This document shows positions 33,291 through 42,573 of a stretch of 64,000 bases of DNA, piece after piece (positions within the stretch are counted from its first letter, which is position 1; every line of letters starts with the position of its first letter). The stretch covers positions 271,615-335,614 of the forward strand of contig JBMHCT010000020.1 in the NCBI GenBank assembly GCA_049889775.1, written 5' to 3'. The notes under the pieces are model-generated. The model had not been told where the DNA came from, ran no database searches, and was given only the letters and a program-made list of their open reading frames with translations. This DNA comes from Jejuia sp049889775 (GTDB lineage: Bacteria; Bacteroidota; Bacteroidia; Flavobacteriales; Flavobacteriaceae). A program made the translations under genes and the position numbers.

Positions 33291-33683
33291 ATGCATAATA
33301 CCCCAGTAAATCTATCGGAATTACCGATTTATCAAAAAGCTATTGAGATTTTTGCATTGTCTCAAAGTATTTCTTCTTATTTAAATGAAGATCTGTCTGT
33401 ACTCAAACCTGATGGTTCTGAGGACATCAATATTTATTTTTCAGGTGATATTGTGCAACAATCCGTATCACTAGCACCAGAAATTGAAAATGCTGAACGA
33501 GAAAGGTATTCAGATAGAAAGTACAGACATGTAGCTTCATTGCGTCGTCTCACTAATATGCTTTATAAAAATTCTTATCGTTTAGAGAAAAGTAATAGTA
33601 ATGGGAAAGATTTTCTTCCAGTGTTACGTCGAGAATTAAAAAAATTCAAAAAGTTGCAACATAACTGGATGTTGACACTTTAG
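33291..33683 (+). CDS. Hypothetical alpha-helical protein, four-helix-bundle-like
   Basis: A 130-residue soluble, mostly helical protein. LPIYQKAIEIFALSQSISSYL, DIVQQSVSLAPEIENAERERY and LRRLTNMLYKNSYRLEKSN have the spacing of the S23/avd-like four-helix bundle family (helix 1 with a Y/W-x-K-A pattern, then a QQS-xS-AxEIxxAE helix), but similarity is distant and I treat it as inference. It has a good promoter of its own. Its 3' end overlaps the convergent lipoprotein gene by 4 bp. Confidence 0.7.
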   Translation: MHNTPVNLSELPIYQKAIEIFALSQSISSYLNEDLSVLKPDGSEDINIYFSGDIVQQSVSLAPEIENAERERYSDRKYRHVASLRRLTNMLYKNSYRLEKSNSNGKDFLPVLRRELKKFKKLQHNWMLTL

Positions 33684-34120
33684 TCCATCTTCTCGAATTT
33701 CTGTCCACAAGGTTCTATGCATTGATACCATAAAATCAAACTACCATCTACTGGCAAATCGAAATAGACTTTCGCTGAACGAGAGTTGCATGTATTTGGT
33801 AATATCTCTCCATCATTTTGAGCGTCAGAATCTGTAATAAAAGAGTACGTTCCTGACTCTTTAGCTCCTATATCATTAGACATGTAACATAACACGCCAT
33901 TTATTTCTACCGTACCATCACTTAGGAATTCAATAACTCTTTCACTTGATATGGGTCGAAAAGTACCGCTTCCGTCACCAGGATCTGATAGTTGTTCTAT
34001 TAATTTCCATTTTCCAAAAAGCTGCGTCTCTTCTGAAGGCTTACTTTCATCTGAAGAACATGACTGATTGAGAAGAATCAACCCGAAAACAAGTAATATT
34101 TTTAAGCAGCTATAATTCAT
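33680..34120 (-). CDS. Lipoprotein, lipocalin-like
   Basis: The start at 34120 (MNYSCLKILLVFGLILLNQSC) is chosen instead of an ATG 16 codons upstream, because it yields a proper lipoprotein signal peptide, and the upstream one lies in the preceding gene; the product is 146 residues. The domain begins QLFGKWKLIEQLSDPGDGSG, with RVIEFLSDGTVEING. This resembles the lipocalin-like lipoproteins frequent in Flavobacteriaceae. Function unknown. Probably co-transcribed with the gene at 34122. Confidence 0.75.
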   Translation of the reverse strand: MNYSCLKILLVFGLILLNQSCSSDESKPSEETQLFGKWKLIEQLSDPGDGSGTFRPISSERVIEFLSDGTVEINGVLCYMSNDIGAKESGTYSFITDSDAQNDGEILPNTCNSRSAKVYFDLPVDGSLILWYQCIEPCGQKFEKMD

Positions 34121-34121
34121 C

Positions 34122-34622
34122 TTACTGAGATTTAAGTTTAAAAATGGCATCGATAGTTCTTTTTTCATCGCTATAAAATGTCACATCTATATTAATATCC
34201 CAAGTATCATCAGATAGTTTTTCCCCTTTTATGCTTCCATAAGGATCAACATTTTTCTCTTCATCATTACCAAAAACACAAAAACATGCTTTAGAAAGAA
34301 CAGTGTTTGCCTCTACCAAATCATCATCTATTAGTGAAAAATTTTCCAACTCAGGAGAAATCTGAAAACGAATGTATTCAACGTATTCATCGTCTGCAAT
34401 GTCATCATCCTGTGCCTGTTCAAAACGATAAATAAAAACAGTATTTGAGCCTTCTGAAATAAGCCCATATTTTATATATGAACCATCTAACTGATTAATT
34501 TCTAATTTACTGTTTTCAACAAATTCATAACTGTAAGTGTCTTTGCTTTTAGATTCAAAAATGGAACAAGACTGCAATAAAAGATAAAGTATTACCAGAA
34601 GATAAATAGGCTTTTTGAACAT
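34122..34622 (-). CDS. Hypothetical lipoprotein
   Basis: A 166-residue protein with a lipoprotein signal (MFKKPIYLLVILYLLLQSC, Cys 19). The rest is acidic and beta-rich (YSYEFVENSKLEINQLDGSYIKYGLISEG, CFCVFGNDEEKNVDPYGSIKGEKL), with no family I recognise. A CFC motif near residue 120 is unusual. Its stop is 2 bp from the start of the lipocalin-like lipoprotein, so they are likely one transcript. Confidence 0.65.
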   Translation of the reverse strand: MFKKPIYLLVILYLLLQSCSIFESKSKDTYSYEFVENSKLEINQLDGSYIKYGLISEGSNTVFIYRFEQAQDDDIADDEYVEYIRFQISPELENFSLIDDDLVEANTVLSKACFCVFGNDEEKNVDPYGSIKGEKLSDDTWDINIDVTFYSDEKRTIDAIFKLKSQ

Positions 34623-34676
34623 GAATGACTGGTTTCTTGGTAGATACAGAAATCATTCAAGGGTTGCGTAAACAAC

Positions 34677-37600
34677 TTACATATTTCTACGATACTGCCC
34701 TCCTACCTCAAACAACGCTTTTGTTATTTGACCTAAAGAACATACTTTACAGACTTCCATTAAAGCTTCAAAGATATTTTCATTATTAATTGCGGTTTGC
34801 TGTAACTCTTTTAATATCTCAGAAGTATCATTCGCTTTATGCAAACTCTCCAAAGTTGTAATTTGAAATTGCTTTTCTTCTTCTGTGGCGCGAATTACTT
34901 CCGAAGGCAAAACGGTTGGAGAACCTTTACTACTTAAAAATGTATTTACCCCAATTATTGGAAACTTTCCATTGTGCTTCAAAGTTTCGTAGTACAGGCT
35001 TTCCTCCTGAATTTTACTGCGTTGATACATGGTTTCCATAGCGCCTAAAACACCACCTCGTTCGGTAATTCTATCGAACTCCAACAAAACAGCTTCTTCC
35101 ACCAAATCGGTTAATTCTTCAATAATAAAAGCGCCTTGTATTGGGTTTTCATTTTTAGCTAATCCTAGCTCTTTATTAATGATTAATTGAATTGCCATGG
35201 CGCGACGTACAGATTCCTCTGTTGGGGTCGTAATCGCTTCATCATTCGCATTAGTATGAAGAGAATTACAATTATCATAAATCGCGTAAAGTGCTTGAAG
35301 TGTTGTTCTTATATCGTTAAAATCAATCTCCTGAGCATGCAAACTTCTACCAGATGTTTGAATATGATATTTCAACATTTGAGTTCTTGGATTTGCATCA
35401 TACTTTTCCTTCATGGCTTTTGCCCAAATGCGTCGCGCTACACGCCCAATAACAGCATACTCAGGGTCAATTCCATTTGAGAAGAAAAACGAAAGGTTTG
35501 GACCGAATCGATTGATATCCATACCGCGGCTCAAATAATACTCTACATAAGTGAATCCATTGGAAAGAGTTAGTGCCAGTTGCGTAATAGGATTAGCGCC
35601 AGCCTCGGCAATATGATATCCTGAAATGGAAACCGAATAAAAATTACGAATGTTGTGCTCAATAAAGTATTCTTGAACATCTCCCATTAAACGTAACGCA
35701 AATTCAGTAGAAAAAACACAAGTGTTTTGCGCTTGGTCTTCCTTTAAAATATCTGCTTGAACTGTACCGCGAACTAGGGAAATGGTCTTTTTCTTAATTT
35801 CTGAATACACTTCTTTAGACAGAACTTGATCACCTGTTACTCCTAATAACATTAACCCTAAACCATCATTACCTTTCGGTAATTCTCCATTATATTTTGG
35901 TCGTATTTTTCCTTTATAAAGGGTTTCAATTTTAGCATCTACTTCAGCTTCTAGATTGTTATCCTTAATGTAAATTTCACATTGTTGGTCAATCGCAGCA
36001 TTCATAAAAAAACCTAAAAGCATTGGAGCTGGTCCATTAATCGTCATACTAACAGATGTCATCGCATCCGCCAAATTGAACCCCGAATACAACTTCTTAG
36101 CATCATCTAAACAACAAATAGAAACACCAGCATTACCAATTTTTCCGTAAATATCGGGACGATAATCAGGATCGTTTCCATAGAGCGTTACACTATCAAA
36201 AGCAGTTGATAAACGTTTTGCAGGCATACCTTCACTCACATAATGAAAACGTTTATTTGTACGTTCTGGTCCGCCCTCTCCAGCAAACATTCTTGCAGGA
36301 TCCTCACCTGTTCTCTTGAATGGGTATAATCCTGCAGTATAAGGGAATTCACCAGGCACATTTTCTTGTAGATTCCATTTCAAAAGGTCTCCCCAAGCTT
36401 GATATTTAGGCAATGCTACTTTCGGTATTTGTGTATGTGATAGTGACTCTGTATGCGTATCAATCTTAATCTCTTTACCACGTACTTCATAGGAATATAC
36501 TGGATTTTTATAACGGTTTACTTTTTCTTCCCAACCTAAAATGACCTCCCAATAATAGGGGTTCAAGTTCATTTTCACTTTGTCAAACTCCTTTATCAAT
36601 AGTTCTACAAACTCATTCTTGTCGTTTTGAACTTTCCTGAGAATCACTTCTGAATTTAAACCCAATTTAGTAAGATACGATTCCTCTCCCGAATCTGAAA
36701 TTTCTGCTACTGAAGAAATCGTATGGAATATCCCAAAAAGTGTTTGAGCTATATCAGATTGCTCCTTAGCGTTTTTATCATAAGCACGATTTGATTCTGC
36801 AATTTCAGATAAGTAGCGTGTTCTTGATGGTGGAATTACAAATATCTTTTCACTAATGTCGTCGGAAGCAGTAAAAGATGATTTCAAATCTGCTTCATAT
36901 TTTTCAACCAAGACATCCATTACAGCCTTGTAAAGCCTATTCATCCCAGGGTCATTAAATTGAGAAGCTATAGTCCCATAGACAGGTAATTCTTCTTGAG
37001 GAGTCTCCCATAAATTGTTGTTACGCATGTACTGCTTTTTCACATCACGAAGAGCATCTTTAGCACCTCTCTTATCGAATTTATTGATAGCTACTAAATC
37101 CGCAAAGTCCAACATATCAATCTTTTCCAATTGGGTAGCAGCACCAAACTCCGGTGTCATTACGTATAATGAAACATCAGAGTGTTCAATAATTTCAGTA
37201 TCGCTCTGCCCTATTCCTGAAGTTTCTAAAATAATTAAATCGTATTCTGCGGCCTTTAGAACTTCTACTGCATCATTGACATGGGCAGAAAGCGCCAAAT
37301 TAGACTGACGTGTCGCCAAACTGCGCATGTAAACTCTAGAATTATTAATGGAATTCATTCTAATTCTATCACCTAATAAGGCGCCACCAGTTTTTCTTTT
37401 GGATGGATCTACTGAAATAATTCCAACAGTTTTACTTGGAAAGTCAATCAAAAACCGACGTACTAATTCGTCAACTAAACTTGATTTGCCAGCACCACCA
37501 GTTCCTGTAATTCCTAAGATACAAGCCCCTCCTAACCTCCCCTTGAGGGAGGAATTCTTACTCAAGCCTTCAAAAACTTTATTGAACTCATCATTTCCAT

Positions 37601-38183
37601 TTTCAGCAAGAGAAATCAATCTAGCTATAATCCTAAAGTCTTTATTTTTTAAAGATTTAACAAGTTCTTGATTACTCATTTTTAGTAACCAAGAGATGTC
37701 TAAATTATTAACAGTCTCTGTTTTCTTCCCTTTGGGGAGATTAAGAGGGGCTTCAGTCTTTTGTATTAGATCATTTATCATACCTTGAAGCCCCATTTCC
37801 CTTCCATCATCCGGTGAATATATTCTTGTGATACCATAATCCATTAACTCCTTGATTTCTGAAGGTAAAATGACACCTCCGCCTCCTCCAAAGATTTTGA
37901 TATGTCCTACACCTTTTTCCTTTAATAAATCGAACATGTATTTAAAGTACTCATTATGCCCACCTTGATAAGAAGTCATACAAATAGCATTTACATCTTC
38001 TTGAATGGCTGTATTCACAACTTCTTCAACACTTCTATCATGCCCTAAATGTATCACCTCCACACCAGTTGCTTGGATAATACGGCGCATAATGTTTATA
38101 GACGCATCGTGTCCATCAAAAAGTGAAGCTGCAGTAACTACTCTAATTTTATGTTTTGATTTATAGGGCTTGGGTTGATTCAT
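34677..38183 (-). CDS. icmF: Fused isobutyryl-CoA mutase (B12-dependent) with G-protein chaperone
   Basis: An 1168-residue protein in IcmF order. The N-terminal B12-binding domain (SLFDGHDASIN, axial His 25) is followed by a MeaB-like G3E GTPase with Walker A GTGGAGKS at 227-234 and the NKFD base-specificity motif. The C-terminal acyl-CoA mutase barrel has GLYPFKRTGEDPARMFAGEG, ISGYHIAEAGANPITQLA and QTSGRSLHAQEIDFNDIRTT. It isomerises isobutyryl-CoA and n-butyryl-CoA. Two short stretches, residues ~143-154 (TEAPLNLPKGKK) and ~206-221 (ending LKGRLGGAC), are encoded by family B repeats inserted in frame; the second ends just before the first GTPase strand. Confidence 0.93.
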   Translation of the reverse strand: MNQPKPYKSKHKIRVVTAASLFDGHDASINIMRRIIQATGVEVIHLGHDRSVEEVVNTAIQEDVNAICMTSYQGGHNEYFKYMFDLLKEKGVGHIKIFGGGGGVILPSEIKELMDYGITRIYSPDDGREMGLQGMINDLIQKTEAPLNLPKGKKTETVNNLDISWLLKMSNQELVKSLKNKDFRIIARLISLAENGNDEFNKVFEGLSKNSSLKGRLGGACILGITGTGGAGKSSLVDELVRRFLIDFPSKTVGIISVDPSKRKTGGALLGDRIRMNSINNSRVYMRSLATRQSNLALSAHVNDAVEVLKAAEYDLIILETSGIGQSDTEIIEHSDVSLYVMTPEFGAATQLEKIDMLDFADLVAINKFDKRGAKDALRDVKKQYMRNNNLWETPQEELPVYGTIASQFNDPGMNRLYKAVMDVLVEKYEADLKSSFTASDDISEKIFVIPPSRTRYLSEIAESNRAYDKNAKEQSDIAQTLFGIFHTISSVAEISDSGEESYLTKLGLNSEVILRKVQNDKNEFVELLIKEFDKVKMNLNPYYWEVILGWEEKVNRYKNPVYSYEVRGKEIKIDTHTESLSHTQIPKVALPKYQAWGDLLKWNLQENVPGEFPYTAGLYPFKRTGEDPARMFAGEGGPERTNKRFHYVSEGMPAKRLSTAFDSVTLYGNDPDYRPDIYGKIGNAGVSICCLDDAKKLYSGFNLADAMTSVSMTINGPAPMLLGFFMNAAIDQQCEIYIKDNNLEAEVDAKIETLYKGKIRPKYNGELPKGNDGLGLMLLGVTGDQVLSKEVYSEIKKKTISLVRGTVQADILKEDQAQNTCVFSTEFALRLMGDVQEYFIEHNIRNFYSVSISGYHIAEAGANPITQLALTLSNGFTYVEYYLSRGMDINRFGPNLSFFFSNGIDPEYAVIGRVARRIWAKAMKEKYDANPRTQMLKYHIQTSGRSLHAQEIDFNDIRTTLQALYAIYDNCNSLHTNANDEAITTPTEESVRRAMAIQLIINKELGLAKNENPIQGAFIIEELTDLVEEAVLLEFDRITERGGVLGAMETMYQRSKIQEESLYYETLKHNGKFPIIGVNTFLSSKGSPTVLPSEVIRATEEEKQFQITTLESLHKANDTSEILKELQQTAINNENIFEALMEVCKVCSLGQITKALFEVGGQYRRNM
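37521..37566. repeat. Family B repeat in frame inside icmF (before the P-loop)
   Basis: ACAAGCCCCTCCTAACCTCC followed by CCTTGAGGGAGG and an ACTCAAG tail, closely matching the copy at 51284. It encodes the segment just upstream of ILGITGTGG. Confidence 0.8.
37724..37755. repeat. Family B repeat in frame inside icmF (linker)
   Basis: CTTCCCTTTGGGGAGATTAA followed by GAGGGGCTTC is the reverse orientation of the family B core. It encodes APLNLPKGK in the linker between the B12-binding and GTPase domains. Confidence 0.75.
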
Positions 38184-38223
38184 TGTTGAAAAATAATTAG
38201 TTTATCGGTTGTAATTTACGAAT

Positions 38224-38245
38224 AATTCAAAAAAATATTTGAATT
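38224..38245. promoter_or_regulatory. Perfect inverted repeat in the icmF-purU intergenic region
   Basis: AATTCAAA and TTTGAATT are separated by six bases (AAAATA). An 8-bp perfect dyad of this shape is a candidate operator for a dimeric repressor. It lies 41 bp before the icmF start and about 80 bp before purU. Confidence 0.4.
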
Positions 38246-38298
38246 TTAAGTTATTTTGCAAAATTTTTAAGATAAATTACCTCAAAACGCTTTTTAGT

Positions 38299-38306
38299 TA
38301 TTTTTG
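38299..38306 (+). promoter_or_regulatory. -7 box before purU
   Basis: TATTTTTG fits TAnnTTTG and is 20 bp before the purU start. No -33 TTG was found at the expected distance. Confidence 0.45.
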
Positions 38307-38325
38307 ATGCGCTAAAGTTTAGAGA

Positions 38326-39180
38326 ATGAACAAGATTACAATATTAATTCACTGTGAAGACCAAACAGGTATTATTGCGGATACTACAAATTTCATTGCG
38401 GGTCAAGGTGGCAATATTGTTTACATAGACCAGTATGTTGATCGTGAGAAGAACAGGTTCTTTATGCGATTAGAAAGTGAATTTGGATCTGATAGTTTTG
38501 AAACGGATGTTTTTAAAGCATGTTTCAAATCGGACTTAGCAGATAAATTTCAAATGAAATGGCGCATCTATTCTTCTGAGAAAAAGCCAAAAATGGCGCT
38601 ATTCATTTCTAAATATGACCATTGTTTATATGATCTATTAGGACGGTATAACTCTGGGGAATTAAATTTAGAAATCCCGTTCATCATTAGTAATCATCTC
38701 GATTTAAAGTCTATTGCCGATAGTTTTAAAATTCCTTTTCATCATATTCCTGTTACTAAAGATACCAAAAGCGAAGCTGAAGATAAGCAGTTAGAACTTT
38801 TGGAAAAGTATAACATTGATTTTATTGTTTTAGCAAGATATATGCAAATTGTATCCAGTAAACTAATAAATCGATATCCTAACAAAATTATTAATATACA
38901 TCATTCCTTCTTGCCTGCTTTTGTCGGTGCAAAACCCTATCATTCTGCATATAAACGAGGTGTGAAAATTATAGGAGCTACGAGTCATTATGTTACTGAA
39001 GAGTTAGACGCTGGCCCAATTATTGAACAAGATGTAACAAGAGTATCGCATGCACATGCTATTTCTGATTTAATATCGAAAGGACGAGATCTGGAAAAAA
39101 TCGTTTTAGCTACAGCTGTTAAATTGCATGCAGATAGAAAAGTAATGGTTTACAATAACAAAACTGTTATTTTTACTTAA
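38326..39180 (+). CDS. purU: Formyltetrahydrofolate deformylase
   Basis: A 284-residue enzyme releasing formate from 10-formyl-THF. The N-terminal ACT domain (ITILIHCEDQTGIIADTTNFIAGQGGNI) is followed by a formyltransferase domain with the catalytic Asn-His-Asp set: IINIHHSFLPAFVGAKPY and SHYVTEELDAGPIIEQD. It balances one-carbon pools and supplies formate for purine synthesis. Length is usual for PurU. Divergent from icmF. Confidence 0.94.
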   Translation: MNKITILIHCEDQTGIIADTTNFIAGQGGNIVYIDQYVDREKNRFFMRLESEFGSDSFETDVFKACFKSDLADKFQMKWRIYSSEKKPKMALFISKYDHCLYDLLGRYNSGELNLEIPFIISNHLDLKSIADSFKIPFHHIPVTKDTKSEAEDKQLELLEKYNIDFIVLARYMQIVSSKLINRYPNKIINIHHSFLPAFVGAKPYHSAYKRGVKIIGATSHYVTEELDAGPIIEQDVTRVSHAHAISDLISKGRDLEKIVLATAVKLHADRKVMVYNNKTVIFT

Positions 39181-39333
39181 ATATTATTTTTAAAATTACT
39201 GATTTTTAACGATTTATATTAATTAAGAGTTAATATTTGATAAGATTTCAAAATGTTAATTGTGACTTAACGAATCCGTTAGTGTCTTAACAAATGTATA
39301 TAACATTAACCGTTAACTAATTTCTTAATTTTT

Positions 39334-40431
39334 ATGAAATCAAATTTTATTTTATGCCTAACCTTGTTATTAGGCTTCGGAATGTCCCAAGCGCAAAATT
39401 TACCTGCAAATCCTGATCCAGGAAAATGTTACGTAAAGTGTATTACGAAAGATGAGTTCAAAACTGTAGAGGAAACAATTCAAACCTATCCAGCGTACTC
39501 AAAGTTGGAAGTAGTACCTGCAACTTACAGAACTGTTGAGGAGCGTGTTTTAATTAAAGAAGCTTCTAAAAAATTCGTTTATGTTCCTGCAACATACGAA
39601 ACTATCGAAGTACCTTACATTAGTAAGGAAGGAAGAACTGATTTAAATATCATTCCAGCTTCTTTCGGATCTGACTCAAGAACTTTTGAGACCTATCCTA
39701 AAACTTCAGGATGGGAATACAGAGAAACTGCTTGTGATTCACCTAATAAAGAAGACTGTATGGTAGCATGTTTTGTAGAGTATCCTGCGCAGTTCAGAGA
39801 TGTAAGTTTCACAACTTTATCTAGCGATGCTTCTACTAGTAACGTACCAGTTCCTGAGCGTGGAACAACTTACAAGAAACGTGTAATTAAGACTCCAGCT
39901 AGAATGGATGAAATTGAAATTCCAGCTGAGTACAAAACTATCAAGCGTCAAGTATTAGCAACTCCAGCAACTACTAAAAGCGTTACTGTTCCTGCTCAAT
40001 CTAAAACAGTTACGAGAACTGTTTTGGCTAAAAAAGGAGGTTTAACAACTTGGGAAGAAGTAGATTGTGGATTATTAAATGCTAACGTATTACCTATTTT
40101 CTATGAATTGGGTAGCGCAAGAATTACGCCTGCGTCAAAAAAGATTATCGACGAAACCTTATTACCATTGTTAAACAGCAAGCCTGTTAGCATTGAATTA
40201 ATGTCTCATACAGATTCTAGAGGTAACGACGATTTCAACATGTCTTTATCACAACAACGTGCTAATTCAGTAGTAAACTATCTAGTTTCTAAGGGTATCT
40301 CTAGAAGTAGGTTGTCTGCTAAAGGATACGGTGAGTCTAGGTTAGTAAACCGTTGTTCTAATGGAGTAGATTGTTCTGAATCTGAACACCAAAAGAATCG
40401 TAGAACTGAATTTAGAGTTATAGGAAACTAA
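39334..40431 (+). CDS. OmpA-family outer membrane protein with repeated N-terminal segments
   Basis: A 365-residue protein with a signal peptide (cleavage near MSQAQ). Residues ~30-240 contain repeated units of the form P-A-x-Y-x-T-V/I-x-x-x-V-L (for example VVPATYRTVEERVL, YVPATYETIEVP, IPAEYKTIKRQVL), an unusual beta-repeat. The C-terminal OmpA domain binds peptidoglycan: IELMSHTDSRGNDDFNMSLSQQRANSV...LSAKGYGE...NRRTEFRV. It probably anchors the outer membrane to the wall. It ends at a strong terminator shared with the convergent gene. Confidence 0.9.
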   Translation: MKSNFILCLTLLLGFGMSQAQNLPANPDPGKCYVKCITKDEFKTVEETIQTYPAYSKLEVVPATYRTVEERVLIKEASKKFVYVPATYETIEVPYISKEGRTDLNIIPASFGSDSRTFETYPKTSGWEYRETACDSPNKEDCMVACFVEYPAQFRDVSFTTLSSDASTSNVPVPERGTTYKKRVIKTPARMDEIEIPAEYKTIKRQVLATPATTKSVTVPAQSKTVTRTVLAKKGGLTTWEEVDCGLLNANVLPIFYELGSARITPASKKIIDETLLPLLNSKPVSIELMSHTDSRGNDDFNMSLSQQRANSVVNYLVSKGISRSRLSAKGYGESRLVNRCSNGVDCSESEHQKNRRTEFRVIGN

Positions 40432-40454
40432 ACCTAAATTTTCAATTAACACAG

Positions 40455-40483
40455 AAAAAGACGCCCATTAAGGCGTCTTTTTT
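40455..40483. terminator. Bidirectional terminator between OmpA and thioredoxin-like genes
   Basis: AAAAAGACGCC (40455-40465) pairs with GGCGTCTTTTT (40472-40482) around CATTAA. The stop codon of the minus-strand gene is in the loop. Confidence 0.85.
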
Positions 40484-41601
40484 GTTATGATGTAGTTATG
40501 ATATTCACTGACACGCTTTTCTACTTTAATGCCGTATGTGTCACTAAAACTAGAGATCATTAAATCGAAATATTTATAGTGAATATCCCAATCGTGGAGT
40601 TCATTTGCTAAAGTATCGTTATTGGTTATTATTGGTATGTCTAATAAATTTGTGAGTTGATAATTTACTTGATTTAAAGATACGTTATCTGCTTTTATAT
40701 CAGAATCTCCAATTAAGAAATTAGGACTGTCGTTACCCCAATCTATTTGATTTACGTCCCAAAATCTTGGAGAAGTAATATTAAAAAATAAAACTTCACC
40801 TTTTTTATTTTCAGCTTTCTGTTGAAGTTCTAAACTATTTAGTATTACCTGAGTTTTGTTTTCATAAGCATCAGAATCATACTTAAATCGTACCTTATAG
40901 CTCTTTTGAAGTAAAGAAGGTAAAGTTATTTGTTTGTGAAACACATTATTCGTGTACGCCAAAATATCCTTTAAATTCCCTGAAAGTTCAAGATAATCTG
41001 ATTTTTTATCGATAATAAATGTTGTTGTATTATCTTCGAGTTTTACAATATCAAAATCAGTATTCATACCAACCACCTTTGCTGTCTGAACTGGATTTAA
41101 GGATTGTAATTTGTACATTTTGCCTACACTAAGTGTCTTCTTGTTAGTACTTAAATAGCCATCTAAATGATAAGTTTTAAAATCTGCTGGATGCCCTTCC
41201 CAAAGCTTTTCCCCTTTAGCATTAAATAAAATTCCATAAGGCAGACTTGCTATATTATATTTTGAAAACGTTTCTCCTTTATAATCAATAGCTACAGCTA
41301 ATTCTAAGTTGTGTTTTTTCATGAAACGCTTTACGATGTCAGGATTTTCCTGACTCAAAGACATGATATGAAACCCATTAGGATACTGACGCTGTAACGA
41401 AGTTAAATATTTAGATGCATGAATACACGGTCCACACCAAGTGGCCCAAAAGTCAACAAAGTAAAGTTTGTTTTCATTGGTAGTAGTAAGCTGGGAATCT
41501 TGAATGTTTTCGGAAATCTTTATCTGACCGAAAAATAGATTCGGAAGAGACCACAAAATTACAAGAAGCACTAAACTTCTTAGTTTTAATTTCAAATACA
41601 T
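40468..41601 (-). CDS. TlpA-like thioredoxin-fold secreted protein
   Basis: A 377-residue protein with a signal peptide (YLKLKLRSLVLLVILWSLPNLFFGQ). A thioredoxin domain at ~35-150 contains the active site DFWATWCGPCIHASKYL and the cis-Pro region SLPYGILFNAKGEKLWEGHP. The ~220-residue C-terminal part is beta-rich and has no family I know; TlpA-like proteins in Bacteroidota often carry such extensions (TIGR03435-like). Likely periplasmic disulfide reduction. Confidence 0.88.
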   Translation of the reverse strand: MYLKLKLRSLVLLVILWSLPNLFFGQIKISENIQDSQLTTTNENKLYFVDFWATWCGPCIHASKYLTSLQRQYPNGFHIMSLSQENPDIVKRFMKKHNLELAVAIDYKGETFSKYNIASLPYGILFNAKGEKLWEGHPADFKTYHLDGYLSTNKKTLSVGKMYKLQSLNPVQTAKVVGMNTDFDIVKLEDNTTTFIIDKKSDYLELSGNLKDILAYTNNVFHKQITLPSLLQKSYKVRFKYDSDAYENKTQVILNSLELQQKAENKKGEVLFFNITSPRFWDVNQIDWGNDSPNFLIGDSDIKADNVSLNQVNYQLTNLLDIPIITNNDTLANELHDWDIHYKYFDLMISSFSDTYGIKVEKRVSEYHNYIITKKTP

Positions 41602-41771
41602 AATAAAGTTTCTAAAGCAGTAATAACAATTATTGTGCTAGAATAGTATTTGGTTGGTATTAGTGCAAAATAAAAAAAAATATATAAATGAGTGTGACTC
41701 TTTAAATTTTAGTGTGTCTTAATAGTACATAGAGAAACCTAGTTGATTGAGGGATTAATCTGGTTTAGATA

Positions 41772-41813
41772 AAAAAGACACTCAAATATATTTTTTTGGG
41801 TGTCTTGTTTTTT
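41772..41813. terminator. Intrinsic terminator with no upstream gene
   Basis: AAGACACTC (41775-41783) pairs with GGGTGTCTT (41798-41806; one G-T pair), with A- and T-runs outside. It stands between two divergent genes, so neither uses it; an unannotated short RNA from 41602-41770 may. Confidence 0.75.
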
Positions 41814-41822
41814 AGTATTCAC

Positions 41823-41830
41823 TATTTTTG
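41823..41830 (+). promoter_or_regulatory. -7 box before the DUF4197 gene
   Basis: TATTTTTG matches TAnnTTTG and lies 19 bp before the start at 41850. TTG at 41805-41807 (15-bp gap) could be the -33 element. The promoter is downstream of the terminator at 41772, so that hairpin is not an attenuator of this gene. Confidence 0.5.
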
Positions 41831-41849
41831 AAAATAAAACCCAAATACC

Positions 41850-42557
41850 ATGATACGCAAAATACTTTCTGTTTTTTTAGTTTTTAATCTTGTGGCCTGT
41901 GCAGAATTACAAGGTGTTATTGATCAATTACCACAAGGAGGTGTGCTATCCGAAGCAGAAATTGGTTCTGGATTGAGACAAGCTCTAAATTTTGGAATTG
42001 ACAAACAAGTAACAAAACTTACTCAAAAAGATGGCTTTTTCAAAAATGAATTGGTCAAGATTTTATTACCTGAAGAATTAAGAAAAGTTGATAAAGCTTT
42101 AAGAGATATTGGTTTAAGTAAGTTAGCTGATGAAGGTTTAAAGGTATTAAATAGAGCTGCTGAAGATGCTGTAAAAGAGGCAACGCCTATTTTTGTTGAT
42201 GCCGTAAAGGGTATAACGTTTGCCGATGCGAAAAATATTTTATTAGGAAATGATGACGCCGCAACACAATATTTAACCTCAAGAACACAAACAGCACTCT
42301 ATTCAAAATTTAATCCCGTTATTAAAAACTCATTTGCCAAAGTTGGAGCTGATGATATTTGGAATAATTTGATAAATAAATACAACGGTCTACCTTTTAC
42401 CAATGATGTAAACCCTGATTTAACGGATTATGTTACAAATGAAGCTTTGAAAGGCGTTTATACTATGATCGCTATTGAAGAAAAAGAAATCAGAACCAAA
42501 ATAGGCTCAAGAACTACAGATTTGTTGAAACGGGTTTTTGCACTTCAGGATAGGTAG
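41850..42557 (+). CDS. DUF4197 lipoprotein
   Basis: A 235-residue protein with a lipoprotein signal (MIRKILSVFLVFNLVAC, Cys 17). The body is typical DUF4197: LSEAEIGSGLRQALNFGIDKQVTKLTQKDGFFKNELVKILLPEELRKV, FADAKNILLGNDDAATQYLTSRT and DYVTNEALKGVYTMIAIEEKEIR. It is helical and periplasmic; the function is unknown across Bacteroidota and Proteobacteria. Confidence 0.9.
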   Translation: MIRKILSVFLVFNLVACAELQGVIDQLPQGGVLSEAEIGSGLRQALNFGIDKQVTKLTQKDGFFKNELVKILLPEELRKVDKALRDIGLSKLADEGLKVLNRAAEDAVKEATPIFVDAVKGITFADAKNILLGNDDAATQYLTSRTQTALYSKFNPVIKNSFAKVGADDIWNNLINKYNGLPFTNDVNPDLTDYVTNEALKGVYTMIAIEEKEIRTKIGSRTTDLLKRVFALQDR

Positions 42558-42573
42558 CCTCAAAAGGTTATTA

